The notes below the pieces were generated by a model, which was given only the letters and a program-made list of their open reading frames with translations, did no database searches and was not told where the DNA came from. Source: an uncultured bacterium (GTDB lineage Bacteria > Bacillota > Clostridia > Lachnospirales > Anaerotignaceae). From it: a stretch of DNA of 19,417 nt. Of this stretch, positions 1 to 7,589 are shown piece after piece; positions within the stretch are counted from its first letter, which is position 1, and each line of letters starts with the position of its first letter. The position numbers and the translations under genes are program-made. The stretch covers positions 1 through 19,417 of the forward strand of contig CAJMNV010000019.1 of the NCBI GenBank assembly GCA_905214825.1, read 5' to 3'.

Positions 1-212
1 TCATAAATAGAGGTACAGAAGATAAAGAAGCCATCAATCGCCGTATCCATCGGGCGTTGGAAGAGATGGAATTTGTACAGGATTATGATTATGTGGTAAT
101 CAATGATGCTGTGGCACAAGCAACAGAAGATATTTTAGATATTGTACACGCAGAAACAATGCGTTGTAGCAGAAACAAAGAAATTAAAAAAGTATTTAAA
201 GGAGAGATTTGA
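1..212 (+). CDS. gmk: Guanylate kinase, C-terminal fragment
   Basis: This is the last 69 codons of a gene cut by the window start; the reading frame begins at base 3 and stops with TGA at 210-212. Guanylate kinase phosphorylates GMP to GDP with ATP in the cytoplasm. The fragment shows typical C-terminal family features: an arginine-rich RGTE...INRRIHRALEEM segment of the lid/ATP-binding region, then YDYVVINDAV, and a closing helix with DIVHAE. The rpoZ start codon follows three bases after the stop, so the two genes are almost certainly co-transcribed; gmk-rpoZ-priA is a common order in Firmicutes. The N-terminal P-loop is outside the window and cannot be checked. Confidence 0.93.
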   Translation, partial: INRGTEDKEAINRRIHRALEEMEFVQDYDYVVINDAVAQATEDILDIVHAETMRCSRNKEIKKVFKGEI

Positions 213-214
213 TT

Positions 215-499
215 ATGTTAAGACCATCTTACACAGATTTATTAGAAGTGATGTCACAACACACAAAAGATATTACATTAGGCAGCAGATACACCATTGT
301 GATTGCGGCAGCAAAACGTGCAAGACAGTTGGTAGACCATGCAGAACCTTTGGTGTATGATACAAAAGTGGATAAACCTGTATCTATTGCAGTGAATGAA
401 TTATATCAAGGTAAAATTACTGTTCGACAAGGACAGTTTACAGATGAATTTGTACATTCGGAAGAACCTGTGGTAGAAATTACAACGGAAGATATGTAA
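215..499 (+). CDS. rpoZ: DNA-directed RNA polymerase omega subunit
   Basis: A 94-residue omega subunit, which helps assemble and stabilise the RNA polymerase core by folding around the beta-prime C-terminus. The N-terminal half has the family pattern: MLRPSYTDLL, then SRYTIVIAAAKRARQL, the conserved helix that contacts beta-prime. The C-terminal tail (about residues 58-94) is acidic and variable, as usual. ATG at 215 is preferred over the in-frame TTG at 209, because GGAGAG at 201-206 is 8 bases from 215 but only 2 from 209. It is the last gene before the terminator at 514-541. Confidence 0.95.
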   Translation: MLRPSYTDLLEVMSQHTKDITLGSRYTIVIAAAKRARQLVDHAEPLVYDTKVDKPVSIAVNELYQGKITVRQGQFTDEFVHSEEPVVEITTEDM

Positions 500-513
500 T
501 GAAAAAAAGAAAA

Positions 514-541
514 AGTCAGATGAAATCCATCTGGCTTTTTT
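514..541 (+). terminator. Rho-independent terminator after rpoZ
   Basis: A 9-bp stem with one G-T pair (AGTCAGATG 514-522 with CATCTGGCT 528-536), a 5-base loop and a run of six T (536-541). It ends the gmk-rpoZ transcript; some read-through into priA, 32 bases on, is possible. Confidence 0.88.
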
Positions 542-572
542 GTCATACCAAAAATAGAAAGGAGGGAAAACA

Positions 573-3029
573 ATGTATGACAAATATGCACAAGTGATTT
601 TGGCGGTTACACACAGCAAAGTGGATCGTATATTTGATTATGGTATACCAAAAGAATGGGAAAATACAATCTGTGTCGGGGGGCGTGTGATTGTACCGTT
701 TGGACAAAAAAATAGCAGAACAGAAGGTTATGTTATGGGGATTTTGGAACACACAAATGTACCAAAAAATAAAATTAAATCCATATTAGATGTTTTGGAC
801 GAAGGAAAACCAGTGTTTACACCCATAACATTGGCATTGGCAAAATTGATGAAACAAAAATATTTTTGTACATTAAACCAATGTTTGCAAGCGATTATGC
901 CAACAGGTATTCGTACCAAAAATATATGGTATGTACAATTACAACCGATTTTGACAGCAGAACTGACAGAACAAGAAAAAGAAATTGTCATATATTTGGA
1001 ACAAAAAGGAAAAAATATGCCAATACAAGATTTAGAAAATGCTTTTGGCAGTCGGTATCAGTATGCAATACAAACATTAAAAGAAAAAGGAATTTTGAAG
1101 TTTAGACAAAAAACGTTGCAAAGTACATATAAAAAAGAAAAGCGATATGTGACATTGACAGATGATACGATGTTGTTGTCGCAAACAATGGAAAAAGCAA
1201 AAAAAGAAAAGCGATTGTTGGGACAAAGAAAAATACTGACATTGTTGCAAGAAGTGAAAAGAATATCCATAGAGGATTTGAAAGAAAAAACAGGTGTGAC
1301 ACAATCTCCAATACAAACATTATTGCAAAAAGGCGTATTGCTGGAAGAAAGAGAGCAACAAAAGAGAGATGTGTTTCGATTGGAGGATTTTAAACCATCA
1401 AAACCATTTACACCAACAGCAGAACAGAAACAAGCATTGGAACAAATGCTTGCAGAACGAAAAAAAGAAAAAAAACGTCCAGTTGTGTTGCATGGTGTGA
1501 CAGGAAGCGGGAAAACAGAATTATATATGCAACTGGTACAAGAAGTTTTGGCGGAAGGAAAACAGGCGATTGTACTAGTGCCTGAAATTTCTTTGACACC
1601 ACAAATTATGGAACGGTTTATTTCTCGTTTTGGTGATGTGGTTTCGGTGACACATAGCCGTTTGTCTGTGGGGGAGAGGCTTGACCAATGGCGAAAAGCA
1701 AGAGATGGCGAAATTTCTGTGATGATTGGGGCAAGGTCGGCATTGTTTTTGCCTTTTCAAAATGTGGGTGTGATTATTATGGACGAAGCACACGAAAGCA
1801 GTTATTATTCAGATACCACACCCAAATATAATGCAAGAGATGTGGCAAAAGATTTAGCAGATTTGACAGGGGCGTTGTTGGTGATGGGCAGTGCAACACC
1901 AGATTTGGAAAGTTATCACAAAGCCATTATGGGAGAGTTTTTGCTTGTGGAATTGAAAGAACGTGCAAAGGGAAATGTATTGCCGCATACAACGATTGTG
2001 GATATGCGAAAAGAATTGGAAGAAGGCAATCGTTCTCCATTTAGTCGTGTGTTGCAAGAGGCAATCAAACAAAATTTGGCACAAAAAAGACAGACTATGT
2101 TGTTTTTGAATCGTAGAGGATATGCAACATTTGTTTCTTGTCGGAAATGTGGTGAAGCCATGACTTGCCCTGATTGCAATATTACATATACTTATCATGC
2201 AAAAGAAAATATATTGCTTTGTCATTATTGTGGCAGACAAGAAAAAGTGCCAGAGCACTGCCCTGCTTGTGGTTCTTCTTATATTCGGTATTTTGGTACA
2301 GGTACACAGAAAATTGAAGAAGAAACAAAAAAATTGTTTCCAGAAGCAAGGGTGTTGCGTATGGATTTGGATACCACATCACAAAAAAATAGTCACGCAC
2401 ATATATTGGAAATGTTTGGAAAAGGTGATGCCGATATTTTGATTGGTACGCAAATGATTGCAAAAGGACATGATTTTCCAAATGTGACATTGGTGGGGAT
2501 ATTGGCAGCGGATTTGTCATTACACGCAAATAATTATACAGCAGCAGAAAATTGCTTTCAGTTGGTGACACAAGCGGCTGGACGTGCAGGACGTGACCGT
2601 TTGCCAGGAGAAGTGTATATACAAACATATCAGCCAGAACACCCTGCAATCAAAACGGCTGCGGCACAAGACTATGAAGGGTTTTATTCACAAGAAATTT
2701 TACTGCGAAGGGCAATGGAATATCCACCTTTTACACATTTGTTTTCTGTGTTGATTACAGGAGAAAAAGAGCATGATGTGATAGAAGCAGCACAAAATTT
2801 ATGGAGAATTATGGAATATTTCAAAGAACGGGCAGATTGCACTGTGCTTGCACCTTCCCCAGCATCTTTGCCAAAATTTCGTGGGGAATATCGTTGGCGG
2901 ATTTTGATAAAATGTAAAGATGCGGAGCGGTTGCAATCTTTTGTGTTGTATACGGTAGAAAAAACCAAAAAAAAGACAAATAAAAATGTATATTTTCATT
3001 TGGCTTTACAACCACAAAATATTGTATAA
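573..3029 (+). CDS. priA: Primosomal protein N' (replication restart helicase PriA)
   Basis: An 818-residue superfamily 2 3'-to-5' DNA helicase that recognises stalled or abandoned forks and reloads the replisome. Regions in order: N-terminal 3'-end-binding domain (about 5-105), winged-helix segment (about 130-260), helicase lobe 1 with Walker A GVTGSGKT (308-315) and the DEAH box (404-407), a zinc module with eight cysteines in four CxxC pairs (523/526, 532/535, 550/553, 563/566), helicase lobe 2 with QAAGRAGR (667-674), and a C-terminal domain. Length fits the family and all key residues are present. The start is ATG with GGAGGG 6 bases upstream. It sits between rpoZ and def, the usual Firmicutes neighbourhood. 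Confidence 0.97.
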   Translation: MYDKYAQVILAVTHSKVDRIFDYGIPKEWENTICVGGRVIVPFGQKNSRTEGYVMGILEHTNVPKNKIKSILDVLDEGKPVFTPITLALAKLMKQKYFCTLNQCLQAIMPTGIRTKNIWYVQLQPILTAELTEQEKEIVIYLEQKGKNMPIQDLENAFGSRYQYAIQTLKEKGILKFRQKTLQSTYKKEKRYVTLTDDTMLLSQTMEKAKKEKRLLGQRKILTLLQEVKRISIEDLKEKTGVTQSPIQTLLQKGVLLEEREQQKRDVFRLEDFKPSKPFTPTAEQKQALEQMLAERKKEKKRPVVLHGVTGSGKTELYMQLVQEVLAEGKQAIVLVPEISLTPQIMERFISRFGDVVSVTHSRLSVGERLDQWRKARDGEISVMIGARSALFLPFQNVGVIIMDEAHESSYYSDTTPKYNARDVAKDLADLTGALLVMGSATPDLESYHKAIMGEFLLVELKERAKGNVLPHTTIVDMRKELEEGNRSPFSRVLQEAIKQNLAQKRQTMLFLNRRGYATFVSCRKCGEAMTCPDCNITYTYHAKENILLCHYCGRQEKVPEHCPACGSSYIRYFGTGTQKIEEETKKLFPEARVLRMDLDTTSQKNSHAHILEMFGKGDADILIGTQMIAKGHDFPNVTLVGILAADLSLHANNYTAAENCFQLVTQAAGRAGRDRLPGEVYIQTYQPEHPAIKTAAAQDYEGFYSQEILLRRAMEYPPFTHLFSVLITGEKEHDVIEAAQNLWRIMEYFKERADCTVLAPSPASLPKFRGEYRWRILIKCKDAERLQSFVLYTVEKTKKKTNKNVYFHLALQPQNIV

Positions 3030-3050
3030 CCATAGGTTTTGTGATACAAT
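3022..3050 (+). promoter_or_regulatory. Possible sigma-A promoter upstream of def
   Basis: TTGTAT (3022-3027) and TACAAT (3045-3050) are separated by 17 bases. The -10 matches 5 of 6 consensus positions but the -35 only 3 of 6, and it overlaps the end of priA. It could give def-fmt expression independent of priA. Confidence 0.3.
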
Positions 3051-3109
3051 ACCTATTACCGTGAAGAATGATATACCAATATGATTTGGTTTTTTTAGGA
3101 GGTAAACAT

Positions 3110-3565
3110 ATGGCAAAAAGACAAATTCGATTGAGTACAGATGAGGTTTTGCGAAAAACTTGTAAACCTGTAAAAGAAATTACAAAAAATACATTGACAT
3201 TGTTAGATGATATGGCAGAAACAATGTATGATGCAAATGGTGTTGGATTGGCAGCACCACAGGTGGGCGTTTTGAAACGTGTGGTTGTGATTGATATTGG
3301 TGATGGACTATTGGAGTTAATCAATCCAATAATGTTGGAGAAAAAAGGTTCTCAAATTGATTATGAAGGTTGTTTGAGTGTGCCTGGACGTAGTGCAAAA
3401 GTGGATAGACCTGCTTATGTAAAAGTGGAAGCTTTTGACAGAGAGGGCAATCAATTCATTGTAGAAGGTGAAGGTTTGATGGCTGTTGCATTGTGTCATG
3501 AATTAGACCATTTGGACGGGGTATTATATATAGATAAAGCATTACCAAATGATGAAGCGGAATAA
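3110..3565 (+). CDS. def: Peptide deformylase
   Basis: A 151-residue metalloenzyme that removes the formyl group from the N-terminal methionine of new proteins at the ribosome exit. All three signature motifs are intact: GVGLAAPQVG (44-53), EGCLS (86-90, metal ligand Cys88) and HELDH (130-134, two metal-ligand histidines and the catalytic glutamate). ATG 3110 is chosen because AGGAGG (3097-3102) lies 7 bases upstream; an in-frame ATG at 3068 would add 14 unrelated residues and lacks a binding site. Its stop overlaps the ribosome binding site of fmt, so the enzyme that adds the formyl group and the one that removes it are translated from one message, as in many bacteria. Confidence 0.96.
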   Translation: MAKRQIRLSTDEVLRKTCKPVKEITKNTLTLLDDMAETMYDANGVGLAAPQVGVLKRVVVIDIGDGLLELINPIMLEKKGSQIDYEGCLSVPGRSAKVDRPAYVKVEAFDREGNQFIVEGEGLMAVALCHELDHLDGVLYIDKALPNDEAE

Positions 3566-3577
3566 GGAGGCGTATAC

Positions 3578-4507
3578 ATGCGTGTGATATTTATGGGAAC
3601 ACCAAATTTTGCAGTACCTTCTTTGGAGGCATTGTTGCAATATCATGAAGTAGTGCTTGTTGTGACACAGCCAGATAAACCAAAAGGCAGAGGGAAAAAA
3701 ATGGCATTTTCTCCGATAAAAGAGTGTGCATTGCAACACAATATTCCTATATTGCAACCAGCAAAGGTGCGTGAACCGGAATTTGTGGAAAAATTGCGGG
3801 AATATCAACCAGATTTGATTGCAGTAACAGCATTTGGCCAAATATTGACAGAAGATATATTGTCGATACCGAAATATGGCTGTATCAATGTGCATGGTTC
3901 TTTGTTGCCAAAATATCGTGGGGCAGCTCCGATGCAATGGGCAATTATAGATGGGGAAACAGTGACAGGTATTACAACTATGTATATGGCAAAAGGTTTG
4001 GATAGTGGTGATATGCTGCTCAAAGAAGAAGTGGAAATTACACCAGAAGATACTTTTGCAACGGTACATGACAAAATGGCAGTTGTGGGGGCAAACTTGT
4101 TGGTGGAAACATTGCAAAAATTGGAAAATGGTACATTGCAAAGAGAAGAACAAAATCATGATGCAGCAACATATGCCCCCATGTTGACAAAAGAAACAGG
4201 ACATATTGATTGGAGCAAAACAGCAAAGGAAATTATCAATCTGATAAGAGGGTTAAATCCTGCACCTGCGGCATATGTCATATATGAAAATGAAGTGTTG
4301 AAAATATTTAAGGCAGAACAAACAGATATTATAACAGAGAGTCAAAAATGTGGCGAGATTGTTGCTGTTGTGAAAAAAGGTTTTGTGGTAAAATGTGGGG
4401 ACGGCTGTTTGCTTGTGACAGAAGTGCAGGCAAGAGGTGGTAAAAGAATGAACGCAGATGCATATTTGCGTGGGCATAGTATGGAATTGGGTATCCTTTT
4501 ACAGTAA
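3578..4507 (+). CDS. fmt: Methionyl-tRNA formyltransferase
   Basis: A 309-residue enzyme that transfers a formyl group from 10-formyl-tetrahydrofolate to the amino group of initiator Met-tRNA. The N-terminal Rossmann-type catalytic domain has MGTPNFAVPSL (6-16), the signature INVHGSLLPKYRGAAP (103-118) with catalytic Asn104 and His106, and LDSGDM with catalytic Asp142, at the same spacing from the histidine as in E. coli. The C-terminal OB-fold domain (about 205-309) binds tRNA. AAGGAGG at 3564-3570 gives a 7-base spacing to ATG 3578. The gene follows def by 12 bases. Confidence 0.97.
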   Translation: MRVIFMGTPNFAVPSLEALLQYHEVVLVVTQPDKPKGRGKKMAFSPIKECALQHNIPILQPAKVREPEFVEKLREYQPDLIAVTAFGQILTEDILSIPKYGCINVHGSLLPKYRGAAPMQWAIIDGETVTGITTMYMAKGLDSGDMLLKEEVEITPEDTFATVHDKMAVVGANLLVETLQKLENGTLQREEQNHDAATYAPMLTKETGHIDWSKTAKEIINLIRGLNPAPAAYVIYENEVLKIFKAEQTDIITESQKCGEIVAVVKKGFVVKCGDGCLLVTEVQARGGKRMNADAYLRGHSMELGILLQ

Positions 4508-4544
4508 ATATATATATATTATTGTGTAAAAAAGGAGGCAGAAT

Positions 4545-5228
4545 ATGAATTATTGGTTGTATTTGATTATTGTAATGGTGTTGACAGGTATGGTACAGGC
4601 AAAAGTGTCATCTACCTACAACAAATATTCAAAAGTGCCAAATAGACGTGGTTTTTCCGGAAGAGAAGTTGCACAACAAATGTTGATGAATGCAGGAATT
4701 TTTGATGTGTCTATAGAACGTGTGGCAGGGCATTTGACAGACCATTATGACCCAAGAACAAAAACATTGCGTTTATCTTCTTCTGTGTATGATGGTAGAA
4801 GCGTTGCAGCGTTGGGTGTTGCGGCACATGAAACAGGTCATGCGATACAACATGATACAGGATATATTTTTTTGGGTTTGCGTAGTTGGTTGGTACCGAT
4901 TTCTAATTTGGGTTCCAAATTGGCTTGGCCTTTGATAATTATTGGACTGCTGTTTGGTGGACATTCTAGCAGTACATGGATTGGACTGGGTATATTGTTT
5001 TATGCATTGTCTGTATTGTTTACAGTTGTGACACTACCTGTGGAATTTGATGCTTCTGCAAGAGCATTGCGTTTGTTGGAATCACAGTCTTTTTTGGACA
5101 GAGATGAAGTGGGTGGTGCAAGAAAAGTGCTTTCTGCCGCAGCAATGACTTATGTGGCAGCCGCAGCAGTTGCAATATTGGAATTGTTGCGTTTGATATC
5201 TATATTTGGCAATCATAGCGATGATTAA
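4545..5228 (+). CDS. YugP-type membrane zinc metallopeptidase
   Basis: A 227-residue membrane protein of the YugP/Zn_peptidase_2 family. The zinc motif HETGH is at 95-99 within AAHETGHAIQH, and EFDAS (168-172) probably supplies the third ligand. Hydrophobic segments at about 2-17, 114-138, 145-164 and 198-220 indicate an integral membrane protein. Length matches the family. The physiological substrate is not established. It follows fmt by 37 bases, a location typical in Clostridia, where rsmB often comes next; here a terminator follows instead. An AAGGAGG site lies just upstream of ATG 4545. Confidence 0.88.
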   Translation: MNYWLYLIIVMVLTGMVQAKVSSTYNKYSKVPNRRGFSGREVAQQMLMNAGIFDVSIERVAGHLTDHYDPRTKTLRLSSSVYDGRSVAALGVAAHETGHAIQHDTGYIFLGLRSWLVPISNLGSKLAWPLIIIGLLFGGHSSSTWIGLGILFYALSVLFTVVTLPVEFDASARALRLLESQSFLDRDEVGGARKVLSAAAMTYVAAAAVAILELLRLISIFGNHSDD

Positions 5229-5240
5229 AAATGAAATCAT

Positions 5241-5263
5241 ATGCAAAGGTAAATTTTGCATAA
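5241..5263 (+). repeat. Perfect 8-bp hairpin before the terminator
   Basis: TATGCAAA (5241-5248) and TTTGCATA (5256-5263) are perfect inverted arms around a 7-base loop, 3 bases before the terminator stem. It is AT-rich and has no T tract of its own, so it may protect the 3' end or assist termination. Confidence 0.4.
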
Positions 5264-5266
5264 ACA

Positions 5267-5308
5267 AAGAGGATGCTTTGAAAAATTAGAGCATTCTCTT
5301 TTATTTTA
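5267..5308 (+). terminator. Rho-independent terminator after the YugP-type gene
   Basis: A 10-bp stem (5269-5278 with 5291-5300, one G-T pair) is extended by flanking A/T pairs and followed by a T-rich tract. It closes the priA-def-fmt-peptidase block. Confidence 0.83.
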
Positions 5309-5374
5309 CAAAAATAGTATGAAAAATTTAACAAATGCATTAAGATTTTGTCAGAAAAATGGATTTTATGATGA

Positions 5375-5383
5375 TGGTATGAT
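5375..5383 (+). promoter_or_regulatory. Extended -10 promoter for the alarmone synthetase
   Basis: TGGTATGAT is an extended -10 element (TGn followed by TATGAT), 41 bases before the GTG start. TTGTCA at 5348-5353 resembles a -35, but its 24-base spacing is too long, so the promoter may depend on the extended -10 or on an activator. The overlapping TATACT at 5383-5388 is an alternative -10. Confidence 0.45.
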
Positions 5384-5423
5384 ATACTGATACAAGCAAA
5401 CCATAAAGCAGGAGGAAAAAAGT

Positions 5424-6092
5424 GTGCAAGAACTGACTTTTCAATTTAATGATGTGTTAAAAACAGAACACCCTGAGTTAATTCTCAAAGAAGCACAACC
5501 GTTTCTAGATTTGATGATGGAGTACCAATGTGCGTTGATGGAAGTAGAAACAAAATTGAATGTACTAAACGAAGAATTTGCATTGAAATATCAGAGAAAC
5601 CCTTTTGAGTCTATTAAATCTCGTATCAAAGAGCCGTTGAGTATTATCAACAAAATGAAACGAAAAGGTTTTCCGCTATCTGTGGAGGGTATGGAGCAAA
5701 ATTTATTTGATATTGCTGGTATTCGTGTGATATGCTCTTTTTGCGATGATATTTATGCGATTGCGGAATTGTTGACAAGACAAGATGATATTATACTGGT
5801 GGAAGTCAAAGATTATATTAAAAATCCAAAAAAGAATGGATACCGTAGTTTGCATTTGATATTGGACATTCCGATATTTTTGTCATCGGGTAAAAAACAT
5901 ATGAAAGTGGAAGTACAATTTCGTACCATTGCAATGGATTTTTGGGCAAGTTTGGAACATAAATTGAAATATAAAAAAGATGTGGAACATCCAGAAGAAA
6001 TTGTAGCTGAGTTGCGAGAGTGTGCAGATGTGATTTCGGCTATGGATTGTCGTATGCAGGAAATTAGAAATAAAATTGAAGGAAATATATAA
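5424..6092 (+). CDS. Small alarmone synthetase (RelP/YwaC-like (p)ppGpp synthetase)
   Basis: A 222-residue single-domain RelA/SpoT-type synthetase that makes pppGpp/ppGpp by pyrophosphate transfer from ATP to GTP or GDP. Family motifs are intact: SRIKEPLSI (66-74), the magnesium-binding DIAGIR (97-102), DYIKNPKKNGYRSLH (130-144) with the guanine-stacking tyrosine, and VEVQFRT (162-168) with catalytic Glu164 or its immediate neighbour, then FWASLEHK. There is no HD hydrolase domain and no TGS/ACT region, so it is synthesis-only. The motif wording recalls B. subtilis YwaC (RelP) more than YjbM (RelQ), from memory of those proteins. The start is GTG, 7 bases after GGAGGA. It is a monocistronic unit between two terminators; no antitoxin gene is adjacent. 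Confidence 0.93.
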   Translation: MQELTFQFNDVLKTEHPELILKEAQPFLDLMMEYQCALMEVETKLNVLNEEFALKYQRNPFESIKSRIKEPLSIINKMKRKGFPLSVEGMEQNLFDIAGIRVICSFCDDIYAIAELLTRQDDIILVEVKDYIKNPKKNGYRSLHLILDIPIFLSSGKKHMKVEVQFRTIAMDFWASLEHKLKYKKDVEHPEEIVAELRECADVISAMDCRMQEIRNKIEGNI

Positions 6093-6113
6093 AAAGTTTT
6101 TTATAAAATTAAA

Positions 6114-6153
6114 AAAAGAGGATACTTTGTAAAATCAAGGTATCCTCTTTTTT
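6114..6153 (+). terminator. Strong terminator after the alarmone synthetase gene
   Basis: A 16-bp stem (6114-6129 with 6136-6151, one G-T pair), a 6-base loop TAAAAT and a T tract to 6153. A-rich on the left and T-rich on the right, it could act on both strands. Confidence 0.93.
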
Positions 6154-6217
6154 GTGTGGATTTATGGAAGATTTTGAAAGGAAATGCTGTATAAAAAAAG
6201 GAATACTACGACAGCCT

Positions 6218-6250
6218 TTGACAGATTATGCACAAAAGAAATGTTATATT
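6218..6250 (+). promoter_or_regulatory. Possible promoter for the JAMM-LysM gene
   Basis: A perfect TTGACA (6218-6223) and an extended -10 TGTTATATT (6242-6250) are present, but the spacer is 21 bases, longer than the usual 16-18. TGTTAT (6242-6247) would give 18 bases with a weaker -10. Confidence 0.4.
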
Positions 6251-6307
6251 TCAAGAAACGGCTAGTATGCTGAGAAATTTCAGAAAAGTGTAATGAGGAG
6301 GAAGTAT

Positions 6308-7504
6308 ATGCGGTATTATTTTGATGGCGACAGCAATTTATATGGATATGAAACGAAACAGCTTTCGTTTCCCGCAAAAGTAAAACAGATGGGGGCGATA
6401 GACAACCGCATCAAAATTTATATGGAGGATTATGTCTATACATATTTATACCAGTATGGTAGAAGCGGCGGTAATACGGAAAAAGTAGCAGCTTTGGTCG
6501 GTCGATATATGAAAATAGAGGAACAAGATGTGTTGCTGATTTGTGGGGCAATACAAGGAAAATATGCTGTGCAAGAAAATGGCATGCTTATGTTTGGTGC
6601 TGAAACTTGGGAGTATATTGGCAATCAGATGGAAACCTATTTTCATGGTATGGCTTTGGTGGGGTGGGTGCATTGTCAGCCCGGTTTTGGTTCGTTTTTA
6701 ATGGCCAAAGATGAAGTGTTTCATAAAAATTATTTTCAGGAGCATTGGCAAGTGCTGTTTGTGCTGGATAGTGTGGACAAAATGGATACATTTTATTTGT
6801 ACAATGAAGAACAATCGGCTTTGCAACAAGCAAGAGGATATTTTATTTATTATGAAAAAAACGAGGAAATGCAAGAATATATGCTGGAACACAGCATGAT
6901 AAAGCCAAAAGAAGAAGAACCAGAACAAAAACAACAGAAAACATCACAAAAAACAACACCACAAGAAACAACACCACAAGAAGAAAACAGACGACCAACT
7001 CCGGAAGAACGTATGGATGCTGCACAGGAAATTCGACGTGTATTACAGCGAAGAGCAAAAGAGGTGGAACAGACAAAAAAAGGCAGATATACAATGTTGA
7101 CAAGTATGAGTTGTATGTTGTGTTTGATTTGTGTTTGTATGGGGTATGCATTATGGAATAATGTACAAAGAGTACAAAATTTGGAAAGCGAAATGGCGAT
7201 GGTGCAAAACTCATATGTGGATTTGGCAGAAAGTATACAAACACAAGCAGCTTTTGCAGAACAAACACCAAAAGAAGATAATACAAAAGTGGAGGAGATA
7301 GAACAGACAAAACAAACAGAGAAAACAAAAACAGAACATGGATATGCACAGAAAATACATATTGTGGAAGAAGGAGAAACATTGGGCAGTATTAGCCAAA
7401 AATATTATGGAACAACACAAAATGTGGATAAAATCATGAATGCCAATGATATGGCTGATGCAAATTTGATATTTTGTGGACAAGAATTGCAAATACCAAA
7501 TTGA
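6308..7504 (+). CDS. Membrane protein with degenerate JAMM/MPN-like domain and LysM domain
   Basis: A 398-residue protein. Residues about 40-180 resemble an MPN/JAMM fold: Glu58 lies in a position like the JAMM glutamate, and VGWVHCQPGFGSFLMAKD (118-135) parallels the Rpn11-type motif, with His122 and Asp135 kept but the second histidine replaced by Gln124 and the serine by Met132. A Gln/Thr/Pro/Glu-rich linker follows (200-232), then a charged helix, one transmembrane segment (about 264-284), a coiled-coil-like stretch and a Glu/Lys/Thr-rich linker. The C-terminal LysM domain (about 349-397, IHIVEEGETLGSISQKYYG) should bind peptidoglycan. Predicted topology puts the MPN-like domain inside and LysM outside. 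ATG 6308 follows GAGGAGG by about 6 bases and is preferred over ATG 6293. Function is not known. Confidence 0.8.
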   Translation: MRYYFDGDSNLYGYETKQLSFPAKVKQMGAIDNRIKIYMEDYVYTYLYQYGRSGGNTEKVAALVGRYMKIEEQDVLLICGAIQGKYAVQENGMLMFGAETWEYIGNQMETYFHGMALVGWVHCQPGFGSFLMAKDEVFHKNYFQEHWQVLFVLDSVDKMDTFYLYNEEQSALQQARGYFIYYEKNEEMQEYMLEHSMIKPKEEEPEQKQQKTSQKTTPQETTPQEENRRPTPEERMDAAQEIRRVLQRRAKEVEQTKKGRYTMLTSMSCMLCLICVCMGYALWNNVQRVQNLESEMAMVQNSYVDLAESIQTQAAFAEQTPKEDNTKVEEIEQTKQTEKTKTEHGYAQKIHIVEEGETLGSISQKYYGTTQNVDKIMNANDMADANLIFCGQELQIPN

Positions 7505-7527
7505 AAAAATATGTGCTGGAAAAGAAG

Positions 7528-7567
7528 AAAAGGGTATTCTTTGTGAAATCAAAGAATACCCTTTTTT
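7528..7567. terminator. Bidirectional terminator between the JAMM-LysM gene and the prophage repressor
   Basis: A perfect 16-bp stem (7528-7543 with 7550-7565), loop TGAAAT and six T (7562-7567). On the other strand the A-rich left flank becomes a T run, so it can end both the + strand JAMM-LysM transcript and the - strand repressor transcript, whose genes converge here. Confidence 0.93.
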
Positions 7568-7589
7568 GATGAGATAAAAATATGATATT

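Noticed and set aside
4508..4544. TATATATATATATT run before the YugP-type gene as a promoter
   Set aside because: It resembles a -10 region in several registers, but no -35 at a suitable distance is seen, and AT repeats of this kind are common in such genomes.
5424..6092. Alarmone synthetase as a toxin of a toxSAS toxin-antitoxin pair
   Set aside because: No small antitoxin gene lies next to it; it has its own promoter and terminator, and its motifs are those of ordinary housekeeping RelP/RelQ enzymes.
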